Shown here piece after piece: positions 25,809 to 38,626 of a stretch of 50,490 nt of DNA. The notes beneath the pieces are model-generated. The model was not told the DNA's origin and ran no database searches. It worked only from the letters and a program-made list of their open reading frames with translations. Position numbers and translations under genes: made by a program. Position 1 is the first letter of the stretch. Every line of letters begins with the position of its first letter. Source of the stretch: Dipetalonema caudispina (Eukaryota; Nematoda; Chromadorea; Rhabditida; Onchocercidae); the NCBI GenBank assembly GCA_013365325.1, contig JABVXV010000400.1, positions 1 to 50,490 of the forward strand, read 5' to 3'.

Positions 25809-27286
25809 AAAAAGAATTATCCAAAATTTTATAAAATCAAATCCCAAAGGATATCACTACATCTAGGATTGCACAAGCTTAGTAACTGAATATTAGGTCA
25901 TTAGCATTTTACCAATTTCTAAACAAGGGGCAGTATGAGGATCTTTTGCAATGAAGCTAAGAAAGATATACAAGATCGAAAGGTAAGATAAGCCTAAACT
26001 ATTTTTTAACCTATATAAATTCATAAGGGAATGTCCCAAGCCATTCATGAATGCCTTACCTGGTTATTTCCATAATTGGTAAATTAAATAATCTAATCAC
26101 CAGAATTAATCAGGGAAATTCTAGAAATTTAGTAGAAAAAATACATTACAATTGCGTTGAACAAAATTAAATTTGACAATTTATCTCACAATTACCAACC
26201 CATCATCCAGATAAATCGCATGAAGGATACGATCACAAAAATGTAACTGGAAATTTGCAAGTCTACTGAACAGTTGGAAGTATCAATCGTTTGATATCGC
26301 CCATATATGTGAATGTGTTGTTAGTATGATAAATAACAATCATTCATTTGCACATCATTACAAATGAAGAAGGAAGACTGAATGGGCATTGATTTACAAC
26401 AAATTTCTATTCAAATTCATAATTATGGATTCTTGCATTTTGTTTTTAATAGCATAAGTTAGCAATTCAAAATCTTCACAGGTTTTTAACTTTTAATATC
26501 GCGGTGTGTTGCGAGAAAGATTCAATTGATGATAACCATGTTAACTAATATTGTCGATTGGTTGGTCAGAGATGTTTTGTTTAACAGTATGAATCATTTA
26601 CCACACGAATACTTTCATTAATGGTTGACATGATCGAAGAGTCCAATGATATCTGACACATATTTGTGCAAGAGGAGAACATATTTATTTTAAAGACAAA
26701 CATTTTTATTACACCACTCTGCATGCAATACCATAACATGTATATATATAACTATCTTTCATATTTAAAACATTACACAACTAGCTGATACAACATGAGT
26801 GATAACGCAGTAAACATAAACCATATGAAGGTTACAACGTGGACATACAAAACAAAACGGAACAATACAACATTCAACATTTACAACATCAGGAACAATC
26901 ATGACAGGAACAGGAAATGGAAATTACGATATCCGTAGAAAAGACTCATATTGCCCAATAAGTCCAATCATAATAAGTCAAACTGATCGTAGGCATCTAT
27001 CATCGAGTGGTACTTTTCAATACGGAAAGCATGTCCTACTTTCATTTCGTTCCAATCCAAATCCATTAATTAAACTACACTCACTGCATCACTCCTAGCT
27101 AGTTATTCTTATATTCATTCCGTGGCATATATCCGTCATCCGGTCTTCATGAGTAATTTCTTTCATAAAAAATTTTAAGAAAGTTTAAATCATATATCCT
27201 GCAGACAGAAATTTCACAAACTGCCCACAAAACCAGGAAATAAAATCCTGAATCATTCTCTGAAGAAAAATCATCCACTTTGTTTG

Positions 27287-27347
27287 ACACTGTTTAATAG
27301 GACCATTATTTTTTTCTCACACTGTTTAATGGGACTATTATTTTTTC
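27287..27347. repeat. Imperfect ~30-bp tandem duplication
   Basis: ACACTGTTTAATAGGACCATTATTT-like and ACACTGTTTAATGGGACTATTATTT-like units lie head to tail, followed by a partial third unit (ACTGTCTAAT). Local replication slippage is the simplest explanation. Confidence 0.8.
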
Positions 27348-30022
27348 AACTGTCTAATCTTTTACTAGAAGACCTCATCCAGATAAATTGAGAACCTAAA
27401 TATCTACCATTGGCGAAAAAATTTAAGAAATTTCCATTCCTTCGATTTTCCTTATCAACTGTGTATGACTAAGCCGTAAGAAACCTTTCTCAAATCTCAA
27501 ATTTAACCGAAGAACACAAATTTTTAATCCCTGTTTACGTGAAAAAATTTCGCATCATAATAATGGGCAAACGGTCCAAATTCAAAATCAGAATGATTGG
27601 AAAATTCAAACACATCAAGGAACAATAGATGCATTACGTCATGATTAAATTCTTGGCTGATTCAAAGAGAGTCAAATGTGCCTAAAGGAAGATTTTCATT
27701 GGAATTCGAGGTATAAATTAGAATATGTACTTTCCATTAGTGTTTTATAGCATTCCTCATACAATCTAACAATCAACCGCCTAATCGAAACATTGTATCA
27801 CAGATAAATTTCTACCCAAAAGGAATAAATTCGACCATAAAACTGTGTTGCGCCTAAAATTAGTAAATTGATAATCCTTAGAAATTATCAGACAAAATAA
27901 CATGAATGTCTAAGATCCGATTCACATAAAATTCCTACGCAATATGATGAGTAATTTGCATGAATCATATAAAAACCTTTGTTAAGTCTAATTTTATTTT
28001 CTATGATTCGATAATCGAAGAAAAATAACATACTTTCTTGGTTAAAATAACATAATTATACATCTGTTAGTTCCACGTATCAATTCATTAACTCATTCAT
28101 TAATTAAAACCACTTCATAATGTACAAGTTAGATTTAAATTAAGTTAATGAGTGGATAATGGATAGTTTGTAGTCATTTGTGTTTACTCTATCACAAAAA
28201 GATAATATCAAAATAATCTAAACAAATTGAATTGAAATCAAAAACATAAAAAATTACTTCGAAAAAAGAAAGAGGAGTCCGAATTTACGAAGTTTATTTC
28301 AACTGATCGGCCTTCAATAAATTTCGTACGACTCGGCACTTATGCAATGCAAAAAAATGATGGAACGGAAACGGTAAGCGATTTTTGCTAATGTATCAAA
28401 CTCTAAGGGTTGAGTTTTTTCCGGAGAATTAAATGACAAACAATTTATGTATTTAGTTCCGAATAAACGGAAGATGAAAGAACCGAAAATTTGTGAATGA
28501 TTAGAAGGTGAGGATGAAATTGGAAATATACGGAATAGAAGAGATACGACAGAGAAAAGCAAGAAATCAATTAACATCATTTTTTCCTGAAACTGGAATT
28601 ATTTGTAAAATGATTTCTGGAAAAATGAATGTAAACTAACAAAAAATAATTAATTCATTGAGAATAACTTGTAAATTGTTATCATAAAGCGATGAAAATG
28701 TTACAAAGACATTGTTTATAATTTTATTACATAAATATGCATCACATTGGAAAGGATAGGAATTCGATTGCAATAATAAGTTTATCAGTACCGGATCTAT
28801 TACTTGTAAGATAAAGAAGTATAATAATTTAGTTTCATAATCAATCTGTCAGTTTCTTGGTGTTCCATAATTTAACACCAAAAAATCGTATCGTTTGCCG
28901 ATTCTTGAACTGAAATGAAATGGCTATAAAAATTGATTGTAATGAATCATTTACTTTTATTATCAAATGAAGATCAGTTAGCATTGACTTCATTTACTGC
29001 AAAATTATTCATCTAAGCTATATCCATAATTCTATTAAACATCAATGATAAGTCGGATTAAGCTTTCTCTCTTCCAGTCAAACCGATATCACCAATTCAG
29101 TTTTCCAATTATGATGATTTCTTATTATTAACGTAGAAACAAATCAAATTGTGAATATTCTGGTTGTCATCTTGAATGATTGGTCTAAAAGCATTGTACC
29201 CACTTGGAATATAATTAATACTCTCACATTTAAATTATATAAATCAGAGTTATACAAAACAACGAGCAAAAATCGAAATATGATCTTATATTTTGGACTG
29301 TTTATTTGAAATCAAATGAGCAGGTATGAATTAATAAGTGATTTTTGAAGAAGATAAGATCAATTAGTTTAGTAGCAACTTCAGTTGAATTAAAAATTTT
29401 CCTTTTTATGCTGTAGAATGCGAAGTATCTTTTAAGGAAGTAATAAGTAGATGATCAGTTTGGCCTAGGAATAAATAGCTGGACTATCTGAATTACATAA
29501 TATATTTGACCATAAAAAATTGTTAAAGCTTCAAAAAATGACACGAAATATTTGGCCAATTTTTGAATGGAACAAATAGTGGCTATTTCGAATAACTGTA
29601 CAATGATGCTCCATCCTGGAAATATTCATTACCTGAGAAAGATTGAAGGTAGAAAACTAAAATCCTAATTAATCTAAAAGAGTTCAATTGTTTTTTACAT
29701 CGTAGAAAAGTTTTGATTTTTAGCCGAAAAATAAAAATGAAAGTGACGAATGCAATACAAGAGAGTCGGATTATCATATATTGATAATCATTATTCCTAA
29801 TCTTAATATAATAATCATAATGTTACCATTAAAAAGTACCAACAAGAGGAATGAGATCTAGTATACTGTTAAACTGCGAGAATCAGGAATTTCTAAGTTA
29901 TTTGATCAGTAAATTGAAGTGTAGATTAATGCAACTTTGACAAATGAGAAATGGAAGTAGAATGGTTGAATTTTTCTTATCTTTTAAATTACTCCCTATG
30001 CCACTTCTTTTTCCTCCTTTTC

Positions 30023-33000
30023 ATGATTCTGAAAATATGTCTATCTTTTTATTTATCGTATCTTTCTTACACGACAGATGGTTTATTGCCAACCAATATG
30101 ATATCAGTCATCTCAGACTTTTTGAATAGTATTCTTCATGCCTTATGTTGCTACCTTACACCATCTTCTTCATTTATTCAGTTTTAATTGAATTATATCC
30201 ATGCAAGAAATTGATCATTTTAAATGAATATTTGGCAAACGATTTATCAACTGTATTGGAAGATGATAATACTTTTTTCATTGGATCCATGTAAGTTGAT
30301 TTCAATGTTGTTTATATCGATTAAAACGATTATGTTTATTTAAATCATTGGAATTTGATTCATTCGTTTATTATATTAAATTTCATTATTGAATTTTGTT
30401 CTCTATTGCCTTCGGATGATACTTCAAATTTCTTTCCAATCTACTGATCAAATCTCAAATAGCAATTGTTATTGGCGCAATCAAACGATTTTAGGCATGA
30501 GATCATTCCACAGAGGCCTTTTAGTTCATATTCAATCCTTCATCAAACATTAAACAATTGCAACCATTATTTATTATTATTATTATTATCGTAATTATTA
30601 TTATTATTATTACTGGGATTTGTTCCACTTCTTTCGACAATAATTCCTTTTTTTAATATCTAAATTTGATTCTTACCATGCAGAAGCGGGTGAAAAGTGG
30701 TGCGAGAAAGAGATGGAAAAAGGATCACTTGACATAAAACTTAATTATTGCCAAAATTGATCGCGGAAACATGTTTGCTAAAAAAAGTATGAAAGGGAGA
30801 ATGTAACGAAGTTACCCCAAAATTAAATCAGATCGTTTTAAGCCGATCTTTAGTTTCCCTTTTTGCTGATAGGAAAATGTTCCATGCATGTCTGTAAGCA
30901 TACACTTTGTAAAATATCGTTTAACAAATGTTGCAACAGTTTATCTTCGAGAGTTTCAGTGATCAATGACACTTTTTACAAGTTTATTAATTGCTATTGA
31001 TCAGTAATACTGATTATGCAGATAACAGATAATGAATGATTGAAGAGAAGGAAACCATTGCCGAAGATTTCCTTTTTCAATAATTTTATTTATAAATTTT
31101 CAACTTTCTCGATATTATGACAGAACTGAAAGGATTTAAGGGACTCGCATTTATGCAATTTTTGTGGGAGATAATGATAAAGTTTATAGATTCCATAAAG
31201 AGATCATTAAGGAAGGAAGTTATTTCTAGCTATCATGAAATGATAATTTTTAGGAATCGAATCATAGCAATATCTACCGAAACTTTTCGCTTGAAAACGA
31301 TAGTATCATTAAATGTTACAACAATAGGAGCGGCTGAATGCATAATGAAAGGATTTGGAGCGGTTGGTAGTATCGTATTGTTGCATACTCTTACTTACGA
31401 TCCTTTATCTTTTATTCCCTCAATTCATCCAATTCTTGTTGAATGTTTATGCATCATAAAAATTCTTTGTCATTTACCACATGTCAATAAAATGAAAATT
31501 TCGTACTATCCATTTTAATATAACAATAAGCATGCAATCAAAAGCAAGATGAAGAGTGGCGCAAATGTCCCATTTACCAAATTCAACTGTTTACAGGGAA
31601 TGTGTCAAAATAATATCACTTTATTGTTACCTCATGGAAATAATTGCTTACATATTTGTGGTACAAATGCGCTCTCACCATACTGTCAGATAAGAAATGT
31701 TAGTTAATTTTATCATTTTTTAATACTTTTCAAAATACATTGGTTTATATTATGCAACCTGCAAAAAATGTATCACACTTAAGTATAGGGTATCGAATGG
31801 TTTTTAATTTTCTAAAATTGACGAATTCCTTTATCGTTGAAAAGAAATAAATATTGGAAATTGTTTTAGAAACGAAATTTATTTGAAGAATGTGAAACTG
31901 GCATAAATGCTATTGGCCTCAGTACATTCAACAGCAATTGTCCAGCCTATCATTTATCGTACGGAAATTATACATTCACAGCATTAGCTGTTGATATTTC
32001 ATGTCAGAAGCAAACATTGCTTCGAGCACTTCCACAACATCGAAGGCTTTGGCTACCTGTTAATGATGATCGTTGGTTTCATGGTACTAATTTGGTCTAT
32101 AATTGAATTAGCTTAGGATTAACTTAGTATTGGAGAGAGAAAAAAAAGTGAAATTAGTCTTAAATAAGACATATTGAGCGTATAACTCCTAATTAGCAAG
32201 ATTAAAAAGATTCAATTCTAATTTAAAAGATTCTTCTGGTACGGATACCATAAAACGCAAGCAAGGCTTCCATGATCTGAATCATTTTTGGCTCAATCGA
32301 AGTGCAACTGAACTTTTCTTTACTATCTTTTAAATTTTCCACATGTTATTCTTCTTGTCTAATCATTATCAAATAATAGCATTTAGAACCAAAATTTATC
32401 GCATTGTTTGGCTGGCAACAATATGTATATGTCGTTTTCAATGAAGAAAGTCATCAAGGTATGCAGGTAAATGCTAAATTAAAATTAATAAATTTGGAAT
32501 GAATTAATTACAGGTTCATCACATGTAGTTAGTTAAGTGAAGGATGAATTAAAGACTAACATCCCAAAAATCAATCAGTAAAATACTAAAATAAAAGAAC
32601 TATCACAAAATTTCGCATCTATCGTGGTATATTTATCGTTTAATTTATTTCAGGGTCGAATTGGTGGTGTATGCGCTGATGACCCGGGTGTCACTAATGG
32701 TGATATCGTGCCCTACAAAAATACATTTAATTTATTTGGCAAACTTTCTCTTACTTGTCCTTTAGACACTAATAATTTACGTTTAAAGATACTCAGAGCA
32801 GCGCAAATATCTTCAAATTTCATTTTTGCCATATTTTGGAATAGTTTTGAACGATTGCCCGTATCTTCTTTATGTATATTCGATCTAAATAAGATAGAAG
32901 AAAGATTATTCGATGAAGATAGAATTACTGAAACAGCTTGGAAAGTGAAAAAAAATCACTGTCCGAAAAGAAATCAATCTGGTTTTCCAAGAATTTTGGA

Positions 33001-35703
33001 CAAAACAGTAGCTATGATGAATTCACATGCGTACTATATTTTTCCGGAAATGATTGAGTAAGCTTTAATAAATTACTATCCATCCATTAAATTGTTTATA
33101 ATTCCAAGTTTAAATTGAAATTAAGATTATTTCCCATTTACTAATTTGCTTAAGTAGGAAACTTTTGATTACCATCGTTATCATTCTTTATATTTACTTA
33201 TCGATCAACGTTGACGTGTGACATGCATAGAATTTGTTAATACATTGCACAATATTAATAAAAAATTAAATTTCCAAAGTTGAATGAATGAAAAACAGCA
33301 TTACAGTAACATAGTATTGCAGGATAGTGTCTGTAAATGTGGCTAGTATCAATGACGGAAATTATCAGATTATTGCAATATCCAAGAAAGCCAAAGTATA
33401 TGGCCTTATCTTCAATGGTACCTTTATTAATGAAAAATGGACAGATCAGATTACTGTCAGTGGGAAAATATTGGAAGTGAAAATTCGAAAAAAGGTACAA
33501 TTTTACTCTGAATTTTGACCCAACGAATATGTTATGATAACTTAGAGAATTTAGGTTTAAAAAATTTCAATTTTTGTTGAAATTCAAAAGCATACTTTCA
33601 TTAATACATTTTCATCATCCAAATTTTTCTGCTTTTCAGTCATTCACAGTGCTCTCATCGAATTCTTTCAAAGAGTACAAAGTAAAAGATTGGTCATCGG
33701 AAATTATTGAAAATATTAACCAAACTACAGAGTATGTTTTTAAGGAACAGATATGTATACTTTCTTTAATTTAAAAAATTCATTTGAATTCAGACGAGGA
33801 ATTTTTAGAATTTATCATCCATTAGGAAATGTATCTATTTAAAGTATATCAGTGGTGAAAAATTGAGGTAATCATGAAGATATCTGTAATTAAAATAACA
33901 ATATAGGTAAAAGAAAAGAGACAAAATAATGTCAACTTATTGATCAAAATTTTAGGCAAAAATGTAATTATGGATGGACAGAATGGAGTAGCTGTTCACA
34001 GAGATGTGCTGGAGGATATCGAAGTCGAGAATGGCGCTGTTTACTTGATGATACTTGCAATTGTTTCGAAGAAAATCAACAACAGTATCAATCATGTAAT
34101 AATGTGTCTTGCAATGGTGATTACATCATTTCTATCTTATCATCAGGATGGTTAGATAACCGGAAATCTGACAATGTTATTTGTATACCGGAACATAAAA
34201 AGAAACTAATAATGAGAATTATTCATGTAAATAATCTTTCGATGCAGTTGATATTTCTTCCATTCAATTATTTTATATCTTCTCTAGAAGTTCGACGATA
34301 CAGTACCTGGAGTCAATGGTTAGCATTAGGAGGAAATACTGAAATTCGATATCGTGCAAGTTGTGGCGTTGAAGTACCTGATCCTATGTCAATTAAAGTA
34401 AGAATTACTCATTCGATGATTGAATTATTAAGATATATTTGCGTTTTAACCAAAATTAGCTAAAAAATGGACAAAGCAAAATTGAAATAACTAATGCTAA
34501 TAATAACTGCATTTTGAGACAGAATAAACAGTCAAAACATGAAGATCTGTTAATTTCGTTGATTCCGAATTTCGACAACTTCTTTTCGTAAATTTATTAT
34601 CCGTAACCATTTTGTAATCACTACCGTAGACGATACTTCACGGATCAAAACGTGTATTGACGTATGAATGGTTAGCATGGAATGAATGGACAGCATGCAG
34701 TGCAACATGTGGTAATAGTTTACGTAGTCGTTGGCGCACTAGGAAAGGCCTTATTCTGTCGTATAACGATAGTATCCAATACATTGTCGAGCCATGTTCT
34801 ATACCATCATGCGAATTTGGTAAGCAATTGGTAACCAGACTAGGCTTTTTTTTTTTTTTTTTGGTCTGTAGATAAGGACAGAACAACTTACAATATGGTT
34901 GAAGATATCATAATACTGAGTATATATCCTAATACAGACGGCTAACGTGGTGGTAAATGGCTTAAACTAATTAGGATTTTTTTTTAATTTGTTCAGATTG
35001 CAGATGATGTAATTGCATGGACAAATGGAAGTGATGTTCGATGGAGAATTTTAAAATGTTCATCTGCAGATGATTGCATCTACAAGCTTGGTATCGGTAG
35101 CTTTTCCCGTGGTACCAATTTGTATTTTTCTCTGAAGACTGAAAATTTTTCATTATTCACCAGTATTTTCTTTATACCGAATGAGATAACACATTGTTCA
35201 TGTATGATAAATAGATAACAGAAGTAGAAGGAGAAAATGAATTATTCATTGACTATGAAATGATGTCTGGTTACTCTGAAAAAGAACTAACAAATTTTAG
35301 TTTCAGGTTTTTCCATGATATCATTAGTGTTAACTCATTCATCAATGTTTCTACTCGGTATCATTATGCGAAAACTTCAGCAAATATTTCAAACCAGTAA
35401 AAATTCTTGATATGCATTTTTATCAAATTTTAATTTAGCTAGAATCGTCTATCATTTATCGGAAGCTTCTGGATGACCATATTCTACATTTTTCAAAGAA
35501 GTTATGAAGCTGTAATTTAAGTAACATTTAGAATTATTCCAGGAAATTTATTCAATGAATGATTTATTCATTCATATATTCAATACTGTGTACATTTTTT
35601 TTCAGAAAGGACGAATGGAATACAAAAAATTGACCAAAGCAGTCACGAACTCAATTGGTTTTTTGATATACGCAGCATGCGGAGCATCCGGAATGATTAC
35701 TAA
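30023..35703 (+). CDS. Class-5-like transmembrane semaphorin with thrombospondin type-1 repeats
   Basis: Semaphorins are plexin-binding guidance cues on cell surfaces. Exons: 30023-30128, 31141-31218, 31268-31362, 31597-31698, 31870-32083, 32387-32466, 32654-33057, 33323-33494, 33640-33731, 33956-34116, 34288-34397, 34630-34819, 35004-35090, 35222-35269, 35307-35396, 35606-35703. All phases join, giving 708 residues. A signal peptide is followed by a sema domain: FVGDNDKVYRF, ECIMKGFGAGMCQNN, CGTNALSPYC at 114-123, LPVNDDRWFHEPKF, VCADDPG. Then come a thrombospondin repeat WTEWSSCSQRCAGGYRSR (from 455), a Cys-poor one (STWSQW), a third (WNEWTACSATCG), a membrane segment near 650-665 and a short polar tail. 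The repeat order resembles vertebrate Sema5. No PSI motif is seen, and human Sema5A is far longer. Least certain are exons 1-3 and 14. The start could instead be an in-frame ATG at 29951. Confidence 0.82.
30567..30613. repeat. (ATT)n microsatellite in semaphorin intron 1
   Basis: Interrupted ATT array lying in the roughly 1-kb first intron of the semaphorin model. Confidence 0.9.
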
Positions 35704-36460
35704 ATTCTTGTTCGGAATTTTGAGCAATCCAGTCGAAATTGACGCTTTATCCTGGCTACCATAAATTATCAGTGTAGGTACCTAGAACAAAATGATTATA
35801 AATAAAAGTCTCATAAAGGAATTATAAAAAGTACGGAAACAAAAATTCAAATAATTTATTTACTATACACATATTACGTGATAGATAGATAAAAAGTAGC
35901 ATAATGTCTTGGTAATAACATAAATTAAATTTAGGAATTTTTAAATTTCAAACATTTTTCTAATGAAATTTCAATTTTCAATATGGATGAAGTCGTAAAG
36001 GTATATGAAAATAAATAAGATAAAAAAGTTCTTATTAAAATATCGAAAATCTGAAAAACTTATTGAGAACACACCAGAATCTAGCAACCCCAAAATCATA
36101 CGAATTTTCAATGTGGCGCATTGAGATGCACCTAAAGTGCAACAATACCTGATATACTAAATACGGCTGAGCAGTCAGTATGTTTTGTGTTACCTATTTG
36201 TCGATCTCCTTTGTAGTACCTATTTGTTATGGTATCAAACCACTGCTTTTATTTTGTATAATACTATGAATGAAGAAAAGTTGATACTTGATAATATTAT
36301 TATTAAAATTTATTAAATTTCCAGTAATAGTAACAATCTTGAAATCAGTCAATAAGATATTTGCAAGAGAGGTTGCGTTGTATTCTGTGATTTATGATTG
36401 ATTTGGAAATGGATGTGAATTCGGTTGGAAGATTGGAGATTATTCATTTTTAATACTTCT
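35704..36460. other. Convergent intergenic region
   Basis: This lies between the semaphorin stop and the hydrolase stop, which face each other. It contains AATAAA for the semaphorin at 35801-35806 and AATAAA hexamers on the minus strand at 36309-36314 and 36248-36253. I searched the minus strand for the missing hydrolase C-terminus (an Asp-containing strand and a GH motif) and found none that was convincing. Confidence 0.6.
35801..35806 (+). terminator. Candidate polyadenylation signal of the semaphorin
   Basis: AATAAA lies about 100 bases after the stop at 35701-35703. Confidence 0.6.
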
Positions 36461-37527
36461 TCAAATATATAATAAGTCATTCAGTTTACAAAAACAAGAA
36501 TAGAAACTTTCAACTTTTAATTTAAACTTCATAAAACAAACCATGAAATTCTCCCAACCATCACTGCGAACACAACATGGTGCTACCGGAACGAAAGCAC
36601 CAATTTTTTTCGGATTACTGAGCACATACGGTACAGAATAACTTCCACTTGCAGAAGGGCTTATAATGATTGGCTTATGGATATTTAACTTTTTTATTAC
36701 TGATGACATGAATGTAGAATGATCATTTGGTACCGAACTTTCAGTTCTACTACGACTGAAGCCTAAAAGCAATAAATTGTAGACAAACATCATGATAAAC
36801 ACACTAGTAACAATCATGATTGCGCTAGTGATTTGTTACGTTAATGCAAATATCTAACTGCAAGTCGTACGGCTTTCGTCATTTGATGGCTACCTTGAAT
36901 GATATCTTACCAGGTAAATCAATGGCGATAGTTCGATAACCAGCAGCGGCGCTAAGTTGCATAATGGAAGGCTTATTTCTATTCCAATCATGGGAAGAAT
37001 ATGCAGCTCCGTGCAAGTATAGGAGATTTCCGCGATATTTTACACTGGGTGGTGTTTTCGCTTCCAGATAATACAGTATTGTTTTATCCTGAAATTGAAT
37101 ATTGCAATGAATTGATGAAGTTTTATAGATTTTGTACAAATTCAAAAAAAAAAGAATGCAGAATCGTTCTAGTTATTCTTAGTCGCCAATTTACTATTTC
37201 AATGTTTATACTATATGCTAAGTTACAGATATATATATAGTTCTTTTCCCTGACAAATACGATATTTTTTCAAAATTTAGCACAAATTACTAGCAATGAA
37301 AATTCACTAATAGAAAATTTTAGTAAAAATTAAATTTTTGAAATGATGAAATCGACGGGAGAACGTACCTCAAGCATGACAGTAGCATTCTTAACGACAA
37401 TATTAATTGCATTATTAGTAATGGAATTACTTAGCGTTTTGGTAAGTAAATTTAGATCCTCAGCTGGAGCCTTTTTTGATAAGCTGTTCACCAGCAGCAT
37501 GCAAAAAATAATCGTAGAAAAAATCAT
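36461..37527 (-). CDS. ABHD14-like alpha/beta hydrolase, apparently lacking its C-terminus
   Basis: Exons: 37369-37527, 36911-37088, then 36762 down to a stop at 36461. If exon 3 is read straight through, the product has 212 residues. An N-terminal hydrophobic segment (IFSTIIFCMLLVNSL) suggests a membrane anchor as in ABHD14A. The fold is shown by LLYLHGAAYSSHDW, GYRTIAIDLPG and the nucleophile elbow ISPSASGSYS (Ser near 149), then GAFVPVAP. The later strand with the catalytic Asp and the final His are absent: after ENFM the frame drifts into lysine/phenylalanine-rich sequence and stops. A GTTTGT donor at that point (36541) could lead to further exons, but none is visible before the semaphorin 3' end. 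The start ATG at 37527 is chosen because TTTTGTTCAG, a likely spliced-leader acceptor, lies 16 bases upstream. Confidence 0.75.
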
Positions 37528-38190
37528 TACCAATAATATGTACCTGAACAAAATATCACCTTATTAAACTGTAGTTCATTTTTCTAGGTGTACCAATTTA
37601 CCGGTATGTATTATGGTAATAACCAAATAGCATGTGTTACGGTACTTATCTGTTGTCATTGATATTTAGATCCATTACTTTCAAGATGTATACTCTTACA
37701 AAACAATTTTCTACCTCCCATTAATAAATAATTAATTTTTGAAACTTCTAATAATGATACTTGAAATCAATGAGGAGAATAGTTGCACAGAGACATTTTG
37801 TTATGATTCGTGACTGCATGCAAATATGGTTGAAAGATGAAGAATTACTTCATTTCCACATCTTTCAACATCCAGAATAAGTCGAGTAAAGCAAGAAAAA
37901 ATAGCTTTATAAAAGAAAGTTCAAATTTAAAAATGATTTTTTGTTCGTAAATTCTCCCAAAATTACTGATGAAGAAAGTTAATCAAACAGACCAACATGA
38001 TTTACTTACCAATACTTAATTCTTTCATTGATGATAGCAAGAATTTAATGTACTGTTTCATAGAGAAATAAAATTGTGAAGCTGTTCTTTTTTTAATTTA
38101 AAGAAGTATAGAGTTTTAATGAATTTAGTATTGTATTCTATGGAAACAAATCAAGTCTTTCTGAATTCAATTTCTGTTAGACCCAACATC

Positions 38191-38626
38191 AACGATAAAT
38201 TACTGATAACTGGGTACTCTCTTCCGATCCCTCTAAAGTGATCAATCTCTTCCTTCTCTCACAATCATTTACTCAATCCATACAAAAAGTCATCGGTAAA
38301 GAATCTCACCCCTCAACTTTTTTCCTTGAAAATTTAAACAACAGAAATGGTAACTGTTATCAGTCAAGAAGCAACGAAATTCATACATATCACTATGATT
38401 AGAAGATGAGATATGTGAAATGAATGGCAGAAATAGATGATAACATTGGTATCTTAACAATAAGAAATTAAATAATGCGCAATAAGGTCAACAACAGATT
38501 GGTATCATTTCATTTATGCCATCTAACAGATAGGATGAAATGATCCAGACGGTATGGAATTATAACGAAAGCAGCAAAGATAGAATGTCAGCGAACTTCG
38601 AAATATTTTTATTCACAAATATCAAC
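38191..38626. repeat. Dispersed repeat, copy 2
   Basis: This 436-base direct copy of 23339-23786 carries a 12-base deletion and about ten substitutions. It is bracketed by ATCAAC: one at 38188-38193 straddling its left junction and one at 38621-38626 at its right end. Copy 1 has ATTAAC at its left junction. This may be a 6-base target duplication or a microhomology join. Confidence 0.93.

Larger units (their letters stand above)
23787..30022. other. Gene-poor region, right part
   Basis: No recognisable gene. It holds A-runs, the 70-base hairpin at 25739-25808 and the tandem duplication at 27287-27347. One ATG-initiated open frame of 65 codons at 26901-27098 (plus) lies opposite a 32-codon frame on the minus strand; neither has recognisable homology. 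The right end must contain the semaphorin promoter. Confidence 0.5.

Noticed and set aside
26901..27098. Plus-strand ATG open frame of 65 codons, with a 32-codon minus frame opposite
   Set aside because: Both strands are comparably open, with no homology, splice partner or signal. It may be chance or untranslated sequence.
31117..31518. Plus-strand open frame of 133 codons read as a single exon
   Set aside because: Its first half is in the wrong frame. The sema motif FVGDNDKVYRF lies in another frame of 31141-31218, and only 31268-31362 is used in the frame of the long ORF.
32624..32653. Upstream ATG of the longest sema open frame taken as a start codon
   Set aside because: TTATTTCAG at 32645-32653 is an acceptor and the preceding sema exons join in phase, so the residues before GRIGGVC are intronic.
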